Below are positions 1-8,187 of a stretch of DNA of 27,613 bases, in pieces. Under the pieces are notes generated by a model that was given only the letters and a program-made list of their open reading frames with translations, was not told where the DNA came from and ran no database searches. This DNA comes from Acholeplasmataceae bacterium (GTDB lineage: Bacteria > Bacillota_I > Bacilli_A > Acholeplasmatales > Acholeplasmataceae). How positions within the stretch are numbered: position 1 is the first letter of the stretch; each line of letters opens with the position of its first letter. The stretch lies in NCBI GenBank assembly GCA_030656435.1, contig JAUSOA010000242.1, positions 1-27,613 of the forward strand, read 5' to 3'. The position numbers and the translations under genes are program-made.

Positions 1-1
1 G

Positions 2-223
2 ACAGCATCAACAGTTGCTAGAGTCGTTCATAGTAAGTTTATTAATAAGAACACTAAAGTATTAGTCGTTAGTATATTTGTCGCAATGAATCTCCATTTT
101 ATGGTAGAACCAATTTTAGATGGTGTCCCTTATTTATTTAGTATGTTTTGCTTGATCAACGGATTGACTTACCAATATTTAATCACTCGAAACAAAATGA
201 AAATCAGTAGTAAGAATTTATAA
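2..223 (+). CDS. C-terminal end of a multi-pass membrane protein, possibly O-antigen ligase/Wzy-like (partial)
   Basis: The reading frame is open from the window edge to TAA at 221-223, giving 73 visible residues. They contain two hydrophobic stretches (around VLVVSIFVAMNLHFMV and PYLFSMFCLINGL) and a basic tail ending in KNL. The pattern of a membrane segment followed by H-x-M-V-E/D-x near the C-terminus is like the end of the O-antigen ligase/polymerase-like protein encoded on the minus strand at 14050-15438, which has H-x-L-V-D-N. That likeness is the only basis for the family suggestion. The stop is 29 bases before the GNAT gene, with no clear promoter between, so the two may share a transcript. 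Other polytopic proteins (flippases, permeases) are not excluded. Confidence 0.5.
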   Translation, partial: TASTVARVVHSKFINKNTKVLVVSIFVAMNLHFMVEPILDGVPYLFSMFCLINGLTYQYLITRNKMKISSKNL

Positions 224-252
224 TTAAAAGACAAGAATAGAGGGAATATATA

Positions 253-711
253 ATGAACAGTAAAGATATGATTGTCGATTTGTATCAAGATATAATCAAG
301 AAACCAGCATTGAAATATGAAATCAAGAGGGTATTGTCACCAAATAGCGATTTGGTACTTGATTTCATCGGAACCCATTTTTCTAAGGGCTGGGTGAGTG
401 AAGCAAAATCTGCACTCTATCAAGCAAACCCATCTTGCTTCATCGCGATTGATGATAAAAAGATAGTTGGATTTGCCTGCTATGATGCAACTGCCAAGGG
501 CTATTTTGGTCCCACCGGAGTTGATGCTAGCTACCGCGGTCAAGGAATAGGTAAAGCATTATTACTCGCTGCACTTGAAGCAATGCGCTATGATGGCTAT
601 GGTTACGCCATCATTGGAGGAGTGTCTGAAGAAAACAGACCTTTTTACGCAAATGGCTGTGGAGCAGTAGCTATTGAAAACAGTAAAAAAATATACGAAC
701 GCATGGTTTAA
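253..711 (+). CDS. GNAT family N-acetyltransferase
   Basis: 152 residues, the usual size for a single GNAT domain. The acetyl-CoA pyrophosphate-binding motif A is clear as RGQGIG at residues 95-100, preceded by a beta-strand (GPTGV) and followed by the helix KALLLAALEAM. The C-terminal strand region NRPFYANGCGAVAI carries the typical FY-x-x-x-G(C/A) signature. GNAT enzymes transfer an acetyl group from acetyl-CoA to an amine; the acceptor cannot be read from sequence. A GAGGG ribosome site at 240-244 precedes ATG 253 by eight bases. The gene lies just before a GH20 hexosaminidase, so an amino-sugar substrate is possible, but this is context only. An inverted repeat overlaps its stop codon. 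Confidence 0.85.
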   Translation: MNSKDMIVDLYQDIIKKPALKYEIKRVLSPNSDLVLDFIGTHFSKGWVSEAKSALYQANPSCFIAIDDKKIVGFACYDATAKGYFGPTGVDASYRGQGIGKALLLAALEAMRYDGYGYAIIGGVSEENRPFYANGCGAVAIENSKKIYERMV

Positions 712-726
712 GGCGCACGCCTTAAA
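707..726 (+). repeat. Perfect 9-bp inverted repeat over the stop of the GNAT gene
   Basis: TTTAAGGCG (707-715) and CGCCTTAAA (718-726) are perfect complements separated by CA; in RNA the loop would be four bases with eight pairs. The left arm contains the TAA stop (709-711). No U-run follows (the next bases are TCATGTTTC), so it is not a standard terminator. It could be an mRNA-stabilising or processing hairpin between the acetyltransferase and hexosaminidase genes, or a weak attenuator. Confidence 0.6.
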
Positions 727-758
727 TCATGTTTCTATTAAAAAAAGAGAGGACACTT

Positions 759-2615
759 ATGAAAAACACAATTATTAATGATTTACAGATTCAAAAAGCA
801 CTCGAAGTAATGAATCAGTATTTACCCTTAGATTTAGGTGAGATTCAAAAAATCGATTTTGTTTTAAGTAACAAACCTGGTTATCAAATCAATAAGGATT
901 ATCATCAGATTGAGGTGCATTATCACAGTTTAAACGAAGCTTTTGCTGCTGTTGGTTATATCTTAACCCATAAGTCAAAAGTCACCTATAAGGTATCACG
1001 AGTACTATCTCTTGAGTCCTTAGGTGTAATGATTGACTGTGCTAGAAATGCAGTACCAAAGATTGAGACATTCAAGGAATATATTATTCATTTATCTCTT
1101 TTGGGATATACCTATCTGGGTTTATATCTAGAAGATTTATTTGAAGTCGACAATGAACCAATGTTTGGCTATATGAGAGGAAAGTACTCAAAAGAAGAAC
1201 TGAAGGACTTAGTATCATTTGCTAGTCACTTTGGAATGGAGATTATTCCTTATATTCAAACACTTGCTCATTTAAACTCTATTTTTAGACATAATGACTA
1301 TAGAAGTATCAATGACTTAAATGATATCTTACTAGTTGATGAACCGAGAACCTATGAATTGATTGAAAATATGCTTTCGACAGCGAAATCTATATTTTCT
1401 ACCGATAAAATCAATATCGGTATGGATGAAGCATGGATGTTAGGTCTAGGTAAGCATTTATCTAAGCACGGCTTTGAAAATAGAATGTCCATCATGACAA
1501 GACATTTGGATAAGGTCTTATCCTTATGCAAGAAATACGAGCTAAAGCCTTCGATGTGGGCCGATATGTTTTTTCATCTTACAACTGGTGGCTATTTAAA
1601 CCCAGGTGTCCTAGAATTTTCTGATGAAATTAAGAAATCCATACCCAAGGATGTTGAGCTTGTTTACTGGGATTACTATCAAACAACGGAACAAAAGTAT
1701 ACCGATAAATTCACATCCCTTAAAACACTTACCTCAAATTATGCATTTGCTGGTGGTGCGTGGAAGTGGATTGGATTTGCGCCATTAAATAGTTTCACGA
1801 TTCGCTCGATGAGTTTTGCTATAAGTGCAGCTAAAAAAGCAGATGTGAAGCATTTTGTTCTAACGTCTTGGGGGGATAATGGTGCTGAAGCATCCATTTT
1901 CTCCATTCTTCCCTCCTTAATCTATATTGCAAACCAATTTTATGATGACAAGCTATCAAATGATGATGAAATATCCCTACTTTTAAGTGGCTATACCTTT
2001 GATGAGCTACTTGATTTAGATTTAGTCAATCAAATCTATCCATCAAAAGAACATATCGCGGTTAACCCTTCTAAATATCTTTTGTTTGAAGATATTTTAC
2101 TTGGAAATATTAACACGAAGGTCAACATGAATTACAAATTCTACTATCACGAGATTACTGAAAAACTATCAATACAAAAAGATAAAAAAGGATCTCTATC
2201 CTATCTATTTAGAACGCTATATGATCTTTCCAAGGTCTTAACACTAAAATCAACTCTAGGACTCGATCTTTATCATGCATATCATAAGGATGACCGAGTA
2301 GAACTCATTAGATTAACAACTGAAGTTATTCCAAAATTACTTAGAGATTTAAGTAAATTCTATGAGTCATTTAAATATCAATGGTACCTAGAAAATAAGA
2401 AAATAGGCTTTGAAGTCCAAAGCTACCGAATTGGTGGTTTAATCAAAAGAATTGAAGAAGTTGAATCCTATTTGGAGTCTTATTTAACAAATGAAATTTC
2501 ATCCATACCAGAGCTTGAAGAAAGAATTGTAAACTTATCAGAAGATGATGACCCCTACAATGGAACATCCTACAACAATCAATTTTCAAAGAATATTACA
2601 TACGGAAATCTATAA
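759..2615 (+). CDS. GH20 family beta-N-acetylhexosaminidase, cytoplasmic type
   Basis: 618 residues from ATG 759. An in-frame ATG at 729 lies directly against an inverted repeat without a ribosome site, while AGAGAGG at about 746-752 is well spaced for 759. GH20 features: an N-terminal alpha/beta GH20b-like domain; a (beta/alpha)8 barrel starting near residue 82 with LGVMIDCARN; and the catalytic Asp-Glu pair D223-E224 in the motif GMDEA. In this family the Asp orients the substrate acetamido group for substrate-assisted catalysis and the Glu is the acid/base. There is no signal peptide or membrane segment, so the enzyme probably acts inside the cell on imported oligosaccharides. The length is close to that of streptococcal GH20C-type enzymes, which release terminal beta-linked GlcNAc or GalNAc. 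The helical C-terminal third (about 440-600) is less typical and may be an oligomerisation part. Confidence 0.88.
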   Translation: MKNTIINDLQIQKALEVMNQYLPLDLGEIQKIDFVLSNKPGYQINKDYHQIEVHYHSLNEAFAAVGYILTHKSKVTYKVSRVLSLESLGVMIDCARNAVPKIETFKEYIIHLSLLGYTYLGLYLEDLFEVDNEPMFGYMRGKYSKEELKDLVSFASHFGMEIIPYIQTLAHLNSIFRHNDYRSINDLNDILLVDEPRTYELIENMLSTAKSIFSTDKINIGMDEAWMLGLGKHLSKHGFENRMSIMTRHLDKVLSLCKKYELKPSMWADMFFHLTTGGYLNPGVLEFSDEIKKSIPKDVELVYWDYYQTTEQKYTDKFTSLKTLTSNYAFAGGAWKWIGFAPLNSFTIRSMSFAISAAKKADVKHFVLTSWGDNGAEASIFSILPSLIYIANQFYDDKLSNDDEISLLLSGYTFDELLDLDLVNQIYPSKEHIAVNPSKYLLFEDILLGNINTKVNMNYKFYYHEITEKLSIQKDKKGSLSYLFRTLYDLSKVLTLKSTLGLDLYHAYHKDDRVELIRLTTEVIPKLLRDLSKFYESFKYQWYLENKKIGFEVQSYRIGGLIKRIEEVESYLESYLTNEISSIPELEERIVNLSEDDDPYNGTSYNNQFSKNITYGNL

Positions 2616-2659
2616 AATGATGTTTTAATGTAAATTTTTCATATATTTTTTCATTTCTA

Positions 2660-2688
2660 TTGACAAATCTCTACATGAAGTGTAAAAT
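2660..2688 (+). promoter_or_regulatory. Sigma-A-type promoter for glnA
   Basis: A consensus TTGACA (2660-2665) is separated by 17 bases from TAAAAT (2683-2688). The predicted start is about 17 bases before ATG 2712, with GAGGA at 2702-2706 as ribosome site. I looked for a GlnR/TnrA box (TGTNA-N7-TNACA) and saw no acceptable match. Confidence 0.8.
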
Positions 2689-2711
2689 TCTAATCAAAAA
2701 CGAGGAAAAGT

Positions 2712-4052
2712 ATGAAAAATTACACTAGACTTGATATTTTAAGAATTGCAAAGGAAAGCGATGTAAGATACGTTCGTTTGCAGTTTACTGATATGCTAGG
2801 GACTGTCAAAAATGTTGAAATTCCAGTCACAAATTTAGAAAGAGCACTATCAAATGAAATTATGTTTGATGGCTCATCGATTCAAGGATTTGTTAGAATC
2901 GATGAAGCAGATATGTATTTATATCCAGACCTTTCTACATGGTTAATTCTTGAATGGGAAGACCTTAAGGTTGGCAAGGTTGCAAGACTGATTTGTGACG
3001 TTTATACAACAAAGCATGTGCCTTATGAGGGAGACCCAAGATACATTTTAAAAAGAAATTTACTAAACCTTAAAGAATTCGGATATGATAAGTTTAATGT
3101 CGGAGTCGAACCAGAATTTTTCCTATTTAAACTCGATGCAAACGGAAGACCTACCATGGAGTTTTCTGACCATGGCGGTTATTTCGATCTAGCTCCTATT
3201 GATGGATCAGAAGACGTTCGTCGTGATATTGTCTTGGAACTAGAAAAAATGGGCTTTGATATGGAGGTTTCACATCATGAGGTCGCATTTGGACAGCATG
3301 AAATCAATTTCCATTTCGATAATGCCCTAGAGGCCTGTGATAATATTCAAACATTCAAGGTCTTAGTAAAAAATGTCGCGCGCAGACACGGCTATCATGC
3401 AACCTTTATGCCAAAGCCTATTCAAGGAATTAATGGTTCTGGTATGCACTCTAATCTATCGATTTCTGATGTTGAAGGAAATAACTTATTCTATGATCCA
3501 AATACTGAAAATCAATTATCAACGACTGCATTACGCTTTATCGCTGGTGTAATGAAGCACGCTCAAGAATTTGCACTCTTATCCAATCCTACCGTCAATT
3601 CTTATAAGAGATTAGTTCCTGGATATGAAGCACCTTGCTACATCTCTTGGAGTGACGCTAACCGCTCAACGATGATTAGAATTCCTGCAGCACGTGGTAA
3701 ATCAACTCGTATCGAAGTGCGTTCAGTTGACCCTTCAGCAAATCCTTATTTGGCAATGTCAGGAATACTTGCTGCAGGCTTAGATGGCATCAAAAATGAA
3801 ATTGATGGAATATCCCCTGTGAAGAAGAACCTATTTAAGATGAGTGACCTGGAAAGAAAACGTTTAGGCATTAGAAACCTTCCAGAATCACTACATGAAG
3901 CAATTGAATTCTTCACTGCCTCATCTTTGATGAAGGAAACAATTGGTGAAGAACTCTTTTCAAAACTCATTGAGGCGAAACAAAGAGAGTGGGACGAATA
4001 CAAAATGAAGGTCACTCAGTGGGAACTCGATAAATATCTACCCATTATTTAA
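2712..4052 (+). CDS. glnA: Glutamine synthetase, type I-alpha
   Basis: 446 residues, normal for GSI-alpha. Catalyses ATP-dependent amidation of glutamate to glutamine in the cytoplasm as a dodecamer. Visible signatures: DGSS at 53-56 and QGF-V-R62 (the position linked to glutamine feedback inhibition in the Bacillus-type enzyme); metal ligands E133 and E135 (GVEPEFF), E190 and E197 (HHEVAFGQHE); H246 in NGSGMH; the glutamate/ammonium loop NPTVNSYKRL at 292-301; and RIEVRS at 333-338. The adenylylation-site region of GSI-beta is absent, so control should be by feedback and transcription. It stands alone between its own promoter and terminator; the glnR gene often found beside it in Bacillota is not in the window. 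Confidence 0.97.
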   Translation: MKNYTRLDILRIAKESDVRYVRLQFTDMLGTVKNVEIPVTNLERALSNEIMFDGSSIQGFVRIDEADMYLYPDLSTWLILEWEDLKVGKVARLICDVYTTKHVPYEGDPRYILKRNLLNLKEFGYDKFNVGVEPEFFLFKLDANGRPTMEFSDHGGYFDLAPIDGSEDVRRDIVLELEKMGFDMEVSHHEVAFGQHEINFHFDNALEACDNIQTFKVLVKNVARRHGYHATFMPKPIQGINGSGMHSNLSISDVEGNNLFYDPNTENQLSTTALRFIAGVMKHAQEFALLSNPTVNSYKRLVPGYEAPCYISWSDANRSTMIRIPAARGKSTRIEVRSVDPSANPYLAMSGILAAGLDGIKNEIDGISPVKKNLFKMSDLERKRLGIRNLPESLHEAIEFFTASSLMKETIGEELFSKLIEAKQREWDEYKMKVTQWELDKYLPII

Positions 4053-4058
4053 CATATT

Positions 4059-4085
4059 ACACCTAGTTACTAGGTGTTTTTTTTT
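4059..4085 (+). terminator. Rho-independent terminator of glnA
   Basis: ACACCTAG (4059-4066) and CTAGGTGT (4070-4077) form a perfect 8-bp stem with a TTA loop, followed by an uninterrupted T-run to 4085. Confidence 0.93.
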
Positions 4086-4091
4086 CATAAG

Positions 4092-4100
4092 TGTTATAAT
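4092..4100 (+). promoter_or_regulatory. Extended -10 promoter for pepF
   Basis: TGTTATAAT gives an extended -10 with a perfect TATAAT at 4095-4100. No good -35 is visible because that region is the glnA terminator stem; extended -10 promoters tolerate this. The leader to ATG 4133 is about 26 bases and carries AAAGGGA. Confidence 0.7.
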
Positions 4101-4132
4101 GAAACTAACATAAAAACGAAAGGGAAAAACTT

Positions 4133-5878
4133 ATGAAAAATTGGAATTTAGATGATCTTTATCTAGGGTTTAACGATAAGTATAACCAAGACCTAGAAAA
4201 ATTAGATCAAATGACAGAAAAGTATATTGCTCATATCAATCAAAAAAACCCTGAACCAATTGCTTATATTGAAGGCTATTTAAAGTTTCAAGAGGATGCT
4301 CATGTACTTGTTAGAACGATGGCATCATTTGCGATGCTAACCATGTCAACAGATGTTACAAACTCAGAAGCACCTCTTTATTTATCTAAGATTCAACGTA
4401 TTAACAGAAAAGCGACTGCAGAGGATGTCTTATTTACTAGATACTTAACCACTGTTGATTTAAACGCACTTGCAGAGAAATCTCCACTCATTAAAAAATA
4501 TCTATTCAACTTAGAAAATGAACAAAAAGAAGCGAAGCATCTTTTATCTGAAAAGGAAGAAATTTTATATGCGAAGCTCCGCGAGCTTGCATCCGGAGGA
4601 TGGTCGAATCTTCATAATTTGACAACAGCAAACCTACCAGTTCAATTTAGAGATAAAGAGATTACCTTATCAGAGGTTAGAAATTTAGCCTATGATAACG
4701 ATCAAATGATTAGAAAAGATGCTTTTGAAGCTGAAATTAAGAGCTTCTCACAAATCGAAGACCAAGTCGCTCTAGCATTATCTAATATCAAGAGAGAAGT
4801 CACTGTCATGAATGAATTACGTGGTTATACTTCTGCACTTGAAAGAACATTAGATCAATCCAATATGACAAAGGAAACATTAGACGCGATGATTTCTGCA
4901 ATGAAGGATTATAGACCTCATTTCGAAAGATATTTAAAGGCTAAGTCTACATATCTTGGACATGAGACTGATCTACCTTTTTATGATATGTTTGCACCCG
5001 TTGGAAAATTAGAGAAGACCTATACCTACGAAGAGGCACAAGAAATCGTTAAGGTCGCATTTTATGGCTACTCTAAGCGCTTAGGAGACTTCGCGAAGAA
5101 AGCATTTGAAAAAGAATGGGTCGACGTTTACCCTAAAAAGGGGAAACGTGGAGGTGCATTCTGCTCCAACCAACCTCAATTAAAGCAATCTCGTATTATG
5201 ACTAACTTTACTGGATCTTTATCTGATGTTTTAACACTTGCTCATGAACTCGGTCATGGATACCACGGTGAAGTCATTTCAAGTAATGATCCACTGCATT
5301 GGGGTTATCCAATGCCTTTAGCAGAAACTGCATCCATTTTTTGTGAGACGATTGTCAATAATCATTTACTATCTTTAATTACGAATCCTAAAGAAAGATT
5401 ATCCGTTTTAGAGAATTCGCTTCAAGGGGATACTCAAGTCATTATCGATATTCTATCTAGATTTATTTTCGAAACCAACTTGTTTGCTAAAACTCAAGGT
5501 CCTGTCTCGAAGCATGAGATGAAGGACATGATGCTTTCTGCTCAAAAAGAAGCTTACCTAAACGGTCTTGACCACAATCAACTTCACCCATACATGTGGT
5601 TAGTTAAAGGGCATTATTATAGTGCTGGATTAAACTTTTATAACTTCCCATATGCATTTGGATTACTCTTTGGCAAGGGACTCTATGCTCAATACATAAA
5701 GAATCCCGATACCTTCTTAAAATCCTATGATGATTTGCTTGCACTCACTACTAAAACCAGTGTTGAAGCATGTGCAATGTCAATGAATATTGACGTTACA
5801 AAAAAAGATTTTTGGATTGACTCATTAGAGCAAGTTAAAAAAGATATTGATGAAGTTATCTCTTTATTTAAATCTTAG
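4133..5878 (+). CDS. pepF: Oligoendopeptidase F, M3 family zinc metallopeptidase
   Basis: 581 residues, close to the usual size of the PepF/M3B family. The zinc site is H371-E372-L-G-H375 (HEXXH) with the third ligand E398 in the family-typical PLAETAS segment. The downstream region with HPYMW, KGHYYSAGLNFYNFPYAFG is the conserved C-terminal substrate-binding part of PepF. There is no signal peptide, so it is expected to degrade short peptides in the cytoplasm. The ribosome site AAAGGGA lies six bases before ATG 4133. The gene is monocistronic: it has its own extended -10 promoter, and a fresh promoter follows for the cps genes. No hairpin terminator was seen after it. Confidence 0.95.
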   Translation: MKNWNLDDLYLGFNDKYNQDLEKLDQMTEKYIAHINQKNPEPIAYIEGYLKFQEDAHVLVRTMASFAMLTMSTDVTNSEAPLYLSKIQRINRKATAEDVLFTRYLTTVDLNALAEKSPLIKKYLFNLENEQKEAKHLLSEKEEILYAKLRELASGGWSNLHNLTTANLPVQFRDKEITLSEVRNLAYDNDQMIRKDAFEAEIKSFSQIEDQVALALSNIKREVTVMNELRGYTSALERTLDQSNMTKETLDAMISAMKDYRPHFERYLKAKSTYLGHETDLPFYDMFAPVGKLEKTYTYEEAQEIVKVAFYGYSKRLGDFAKKAFEKEWVDVYPKKGKRGGAFCSNQPQLKQSRIMTNFTGSLSDVLTLAHELGHGYHGEVISSNDPLHWGYPMPLAETASIFCETIVNNHLLSLITNPKERLSVLENSLQGDTQVIIDILSRFIFETNLFAKTQGPVSKHEMKDMMLSAQKEAYLNGLDHNQLHPYMWLVKGHYYSAGLNFYNFPYAFGLLFGKGLYAQYIKNPDTFLKSYDDLLALTTKTSVEACAMSMNIDVTKKDFWIDSLEQVKKDIDEVISLFKS

Positions 5879-5888
5879 TTCATCATTA

Positions 5889-5918
5889 TTACATTCATTA
5901 TTACATTTTTCTTACATT
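5889..5918 (+). repeat. Three TTACATT direct repeats before the cps operon
   Basis: TTACATT occurs at 5889-5895, 5901-5907 and 5912-5918, spaced 12 and 11 bases, about one helix turn apart. The third copy contains the -35 candidate TTACAT. The helical phasing suggests an activator or repressor site for the polysaccharide genes, but AT-rich DNA can produce such repeats by chance. Confidence 0.45.
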
Positions 5919-5940
5919 TCACAGGTTCATATGCTATAAT
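5912..5940 (+). promoter_or_regulatory. Promoter of the cpsCDB operon
   Basis: TTACAT (5912-5917), 17-base spacer, perfect TATAAT (5935-5940) with an extended TG at 5932-5933. The leader holds a strong GGAGG about seven bases before ATG 5977. Confidence 0.75.
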
Positions 5941-5976
5941 TATTATTGATAAGCGAATTAAATATGGAGGATACAA

Positions 5977-6687
5977 ATGAACAATGAACAGCTAGAACAA
6001 ACCAATGAAATTAGTTTGATTGACCTAATCAAAATTTTGAGATCTAATATCATTCTTATTATGATTGGAGTCATAATTTTTGGTACAGTAGCAGCAATTT
6101 ATGCATTTGCTGTAGCTAGCCCAAAATACAAATCAAATGCCTATGTGATGGTGCAAGTACAAGTAGAGGGCTCTTCTGGAAATTCTTTTGACCTTCTCAA
6201 TGCACAACGTTTAATGGCTACAGCAGCTGATTTGATTTCGATGCCTATTGTCTTAGAGAAAGTCATCAATGATTTGGATTTAGAGATGTCGACTGGACAG
6301 TTAAAGAGCAATCTTTCAATTAGTTCGTCGACAACAAGTTATTTCATCAATGTGAGTTATTTATCTGAGGATCCATTAGAATCCAAAATGATTGTCAATG
6401 CAGTTATCGATGCAGCAATCGATTTCGCCAATAACAATGTCGCAATCCTAGAAGATAATATCATTCGCACAAGTACAGCAAATAATGGTGTTTACGATTC
6501 ACCTAATAAGGTTTTATATGTAGTTATCGGTATTATGCTAGGTGGTATTGTTGGTGTAGGCATTGCATTCCTTAAGGAAATGCTCAATAATACCTTTAGA
6601 ACAAAAGAGCAGCTGGAGTTAGCCTTTGGTATTCAAGTCTTAGGTGTTATTCCTGAATTTGAAGTAAAGGAGCAAAAACATGAATAA
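5977..6687 (+). CDS. cpsC: CpsC/Wzz-family polysaccharide co-polymerase (BY-kinase transmembrane modulator)
   Basis: 236 residues with the Wzz layout: a short cytosolic N-terminus (ISLIDLIKILRSN), a first membrane helix at about 24-47, an extracellular domain, and a second helix at about 179-199 (VLYVVIGIMLGGIVGVGIAF) preceded by the conserved SPNK/proline stretch. The cytosolic tail follows (TFRTKEQLELAFGIQVLGVIPEF), typical of proteins that activate a separate tyrosine kinase. In Gram-positive capsule systems this protein controls chain length and turns on CpsD. Its 3' end overlaps cpsD by eight bases. It is the first gene of a three-gene operon with no glycosyltransferases alongside, so the polymer made under its control must be encoded elsewhere. 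Confidence 0.92.
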   Translation: MNNEQLEQTNEISLIDLIKILRSNIILIMIGVIIFGTVAAIYAFAVASPKYKSNAYVMVQVQVEGSSGNSFDLLNAQRLMATAADLISMPIVLEKVINDLDLEMSTGQLKSNLSISSSTTSYFINVSYLSEDPLESKMIVNAVIDAAIDFANNNVAILEDNIIRTSTANNGVYDSPNKVLYVVIGIMLGGIVGVGIAFLKEMLNNTFRTKEQLELAFGIQVLGVIPEFEVKEQKHE

Positions 6688-7408
6688 AAAGAAAATGAAA
6701 ATATTTGCTCCAGAGCGCAATGAAAGATATGATTATGTAGTCACTAAGGAACAACCGCTTTCTTATACTACAGAATCATTTCAAAAGGTTTTAATTAACC
6801 TTGATTATGCAAATATCGATAAGAAGATAAAGGTTATTGAATTTACTTCAACACTTGCCTCAGAAGGTAAATCGACATTTGTATCCAATTTAGCTTATTT
6901 AATGGGACAAAAAAATAAAAAAACGATTCTTATCGATTTAGACTTAAGAAAGCCAAAAGGTCATAGAGTTTTTAACTCTGCAAATAAGGATGGTTTAACT
7001 GACTATCTTTCAGGAAAAATTTCTTATGAGTCTTTAATCAAGCACTCTGATGAATTTGGAATTGATTATATAGTTACTGGAGAAAAAACAAGTTCAATAG
7101 TGAATGTCTTAGAAGCTCAAAAGCTTGCTGATTTAATTCAAAAGCTTAAAGAAACCTATGATTATATCTTACTCGATGCACCTCCTGTAATTGCAGTATC
7201 TGATGCTCTATATATCGCGAAACTTGCTGATGGAGTCATATTTGTAGTTGCTCAAAATGTTGCTAAAAAAACCTTAGTTAAAGAGGCTATACAAACACTT
7301 AGAAGTAACAATGTACATATCATTGGAACAGTGCTTACACAAGTAAGCCTCAAGGGTGGAGCATATGGCTATGGTTATGACTATGGCTATAGATATGAAG
7401 AAGATTAA
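6680..7408 (+). CDS. cpsD: CpsD-type bacterial tyrosine autokinase (BY-kinase)
   Basis: 242 residues. The kinase motifs are in order: Walker A at about 57-66 (SEGKST, K64), Walker A' at 83-90 (ILIDLDLR) and Walker B at 163-168 (ILLDAPP). The C-terminal tail has six tyrosines alternating with other residues (Y229, Y231, Y233, Y235, Y237, Y239), the autophosphorylation cluster of the family. It lacks membrane segments and needs CpsC as membrane partner. A ribosome site AAAGGAG (6666-6672) is inside the end of cpsC. The stop shares one base with the next ATG, so translation of kinase and phosphatase is probably coupled. The role is to regulate polysaccharide polymerisation or export by cycles of tyrosine phosphorylation. 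Confidence 0.94.
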   Translation: MNKKKMKIFAPERNERYDYVVTKEQPLSYTTESFQKVLINLDYANIDKKIKVIEFTSTLASEGKSTFVSNLAYLMGQKNKKTILIDLDLRKPKGHRVFNSANKDGLTDYLSGKISYESLIKHSDEFGIDYIVTGEKTSSIVNVLEAQKLADLIQKLKETYDYILLDAPPVIAVSDALYIAKLADGVIFVVAQNVAKKTLVKEAIQTLRSNNVHIIGTVLTQVSLKGGAYGYGYDYGYRYEED

Positions 7409-8097
7409 TGATGATTGATATTCATAACCACATCTTACCTTCAGTCGATGATGGTTCGCAAAGTCTTGAATTTTCAATTGATATGATTAAAAAAGAAGTG
7501 AGTGATGGTGTAGAATCAATTATTCTAACACCTCACGTCTTATCTCATGTTTCTAAAATGAGTCCTGAAGATCATGTAAAAATATTTCATGAGCTTCAAG
7601 ACGAAGTCAAAAGACAAAACATAAATGTTAACTTATTTTTAGGAGCAGAAATACTTTACAGATCACATTTAAATCCAGATTACTCAAAACTGTCACTCGC
7701 GAATTCAAAATATATTTTAATCGAATTTTCGACATCGATTGAAACACCAATCGAAGATATTGTCTATGATTTATCTAGATTAGGATTTATTCCAATCGTT
7801 GCTCATGTGGAAAGATATTCTTATTTATCGTTTGAGGATTATGCGCGGATTAAAAACTCTGGTGGTATGCTTCAACTTAATGGAAATTCCATACTAGGAA
7901 TCGACCCAAAGGTTAATAAAAAGCTTCCAATGAAGATATTAAAAGCAGAACTTGCAGACTTTATAGCAACCGATGCACACAATATGGGCGTGCGTATCCC
8001 AAACCTAAAAGAGACCTATCTTTACCTACAAAAGCATTTACCTGAGGCCTATTTAGAAAAGTTATTTTATCGTAATGCAAAATTAATAATTTCGTAA
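7408..8097 (+). CDS. cpsB: CpsB/YwqE-family PHP-domain protein tyrosine phosphatase
   Basis: 229 residues. A manganese-dependent PHP phosphatase that dephosphorylates the BY-kinase. Visible metal-site motifs are H6-x-H8 (DIHNH), D14-D15 (SVDDGS), H43 (TPH), E81 (GAEI), H133 with R136 (AHVERY), and D189-H191 (ATDAH). Two ATGs follow each other at 7408 and 7411; either could be used, since both depend on coupling to the cpsD stop at 7406-7408 and no strong ribosome site is visible. The order C-D-B with the phosphatase last differs from the pneumococcal A-B-C-D order. A terminator closes the operon. Confidence 0.93.
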   Translation: MMIDIHNHILPSVDDGSQSLEFSIDMIKKEVSDGVESIILTPHVLSHVSKMSPEDHVKIFHELQDEVKRQNINVNLFLGAEILYRSHLNPDYSKLSLANSKYILIEFSTSIETPIEDIVYDLSRLGFIPIVAHVERYSYLSFEDYARIKNSGGMLQLNGNSILGIDPKVNKKLPMKILKAELADFIATDAHNMGVRIPNLKETYLYLQKHLPEAYLEKLFYRNAKLIIS

Positions 8098-8102
8098 GAA
8101 TT

Positions 8103-8126
8103 GGCACCCTAGTGGTGCTTTTTTTT
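8103..8126 (+). terminator. Rho-independent terminator of the cps operon
   Basis: GCACC (8104-8108) pairs with GGTGC (8114-8118), extendable by a G-U pair at the base, loop CTAGT, followed by eight T residues (8119-8126). Only six base, but six bases after the cpsB stop and with a clean U-run. Confidence 0.85.
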
Positions 8127-8165
8127 GTGCATATTTGTAAATATTTTCATATATCTAAGGTAAAA

Positions 8166-8187
8166 TGAGGGTAAAGGAGAGCCCTCA
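8166..8187 (+). promoter_or_regulatory. Inverted repeat enclosing the ribosome site and start of the GGDEF/HD-GYP gene
   Basis: TGAGGG (8166-8171) and CCCTCA (8182-8187) are perfect complements; the 10-base loop carries the Shine-Dalgarno AAGGAGAG and the right arm ends on the A of ATG 8187. If transcription starts upstream the hairpin could mask initiation. A possible -10 TAAAAT at 8161-8166 would start RNA inside the left arm, in which case the repeat would be a DNA site instead. Confidence 0.45.

Noticed and set aside
337..543. Minus-strand open frame of 68 residues inside the GNAT gene
   Set aside because: Fully antisense to a well-supported gene, no ribosome site and no recognisable motif.
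729..758. Ten-residue N-terminal extension of the GH20 protein
   Set aside because: ATG 729 has no ribosome site and abuts an inverted repeat; ATG 759 has AGAGAGG at good distance.
2616..2711. GlnR/TnrA binding box before glnA
   Set aside because: TGTAA occurs near 2630 and 2681, but neither has the matching TNACA half seven bases on.
3746..4015. Minus-strand open frame of 89 residues inside glnA
   Set aside because: Antisense to conserved glnA coding sequence; serine/isoleucine-rich composition typical of a shadow frame.
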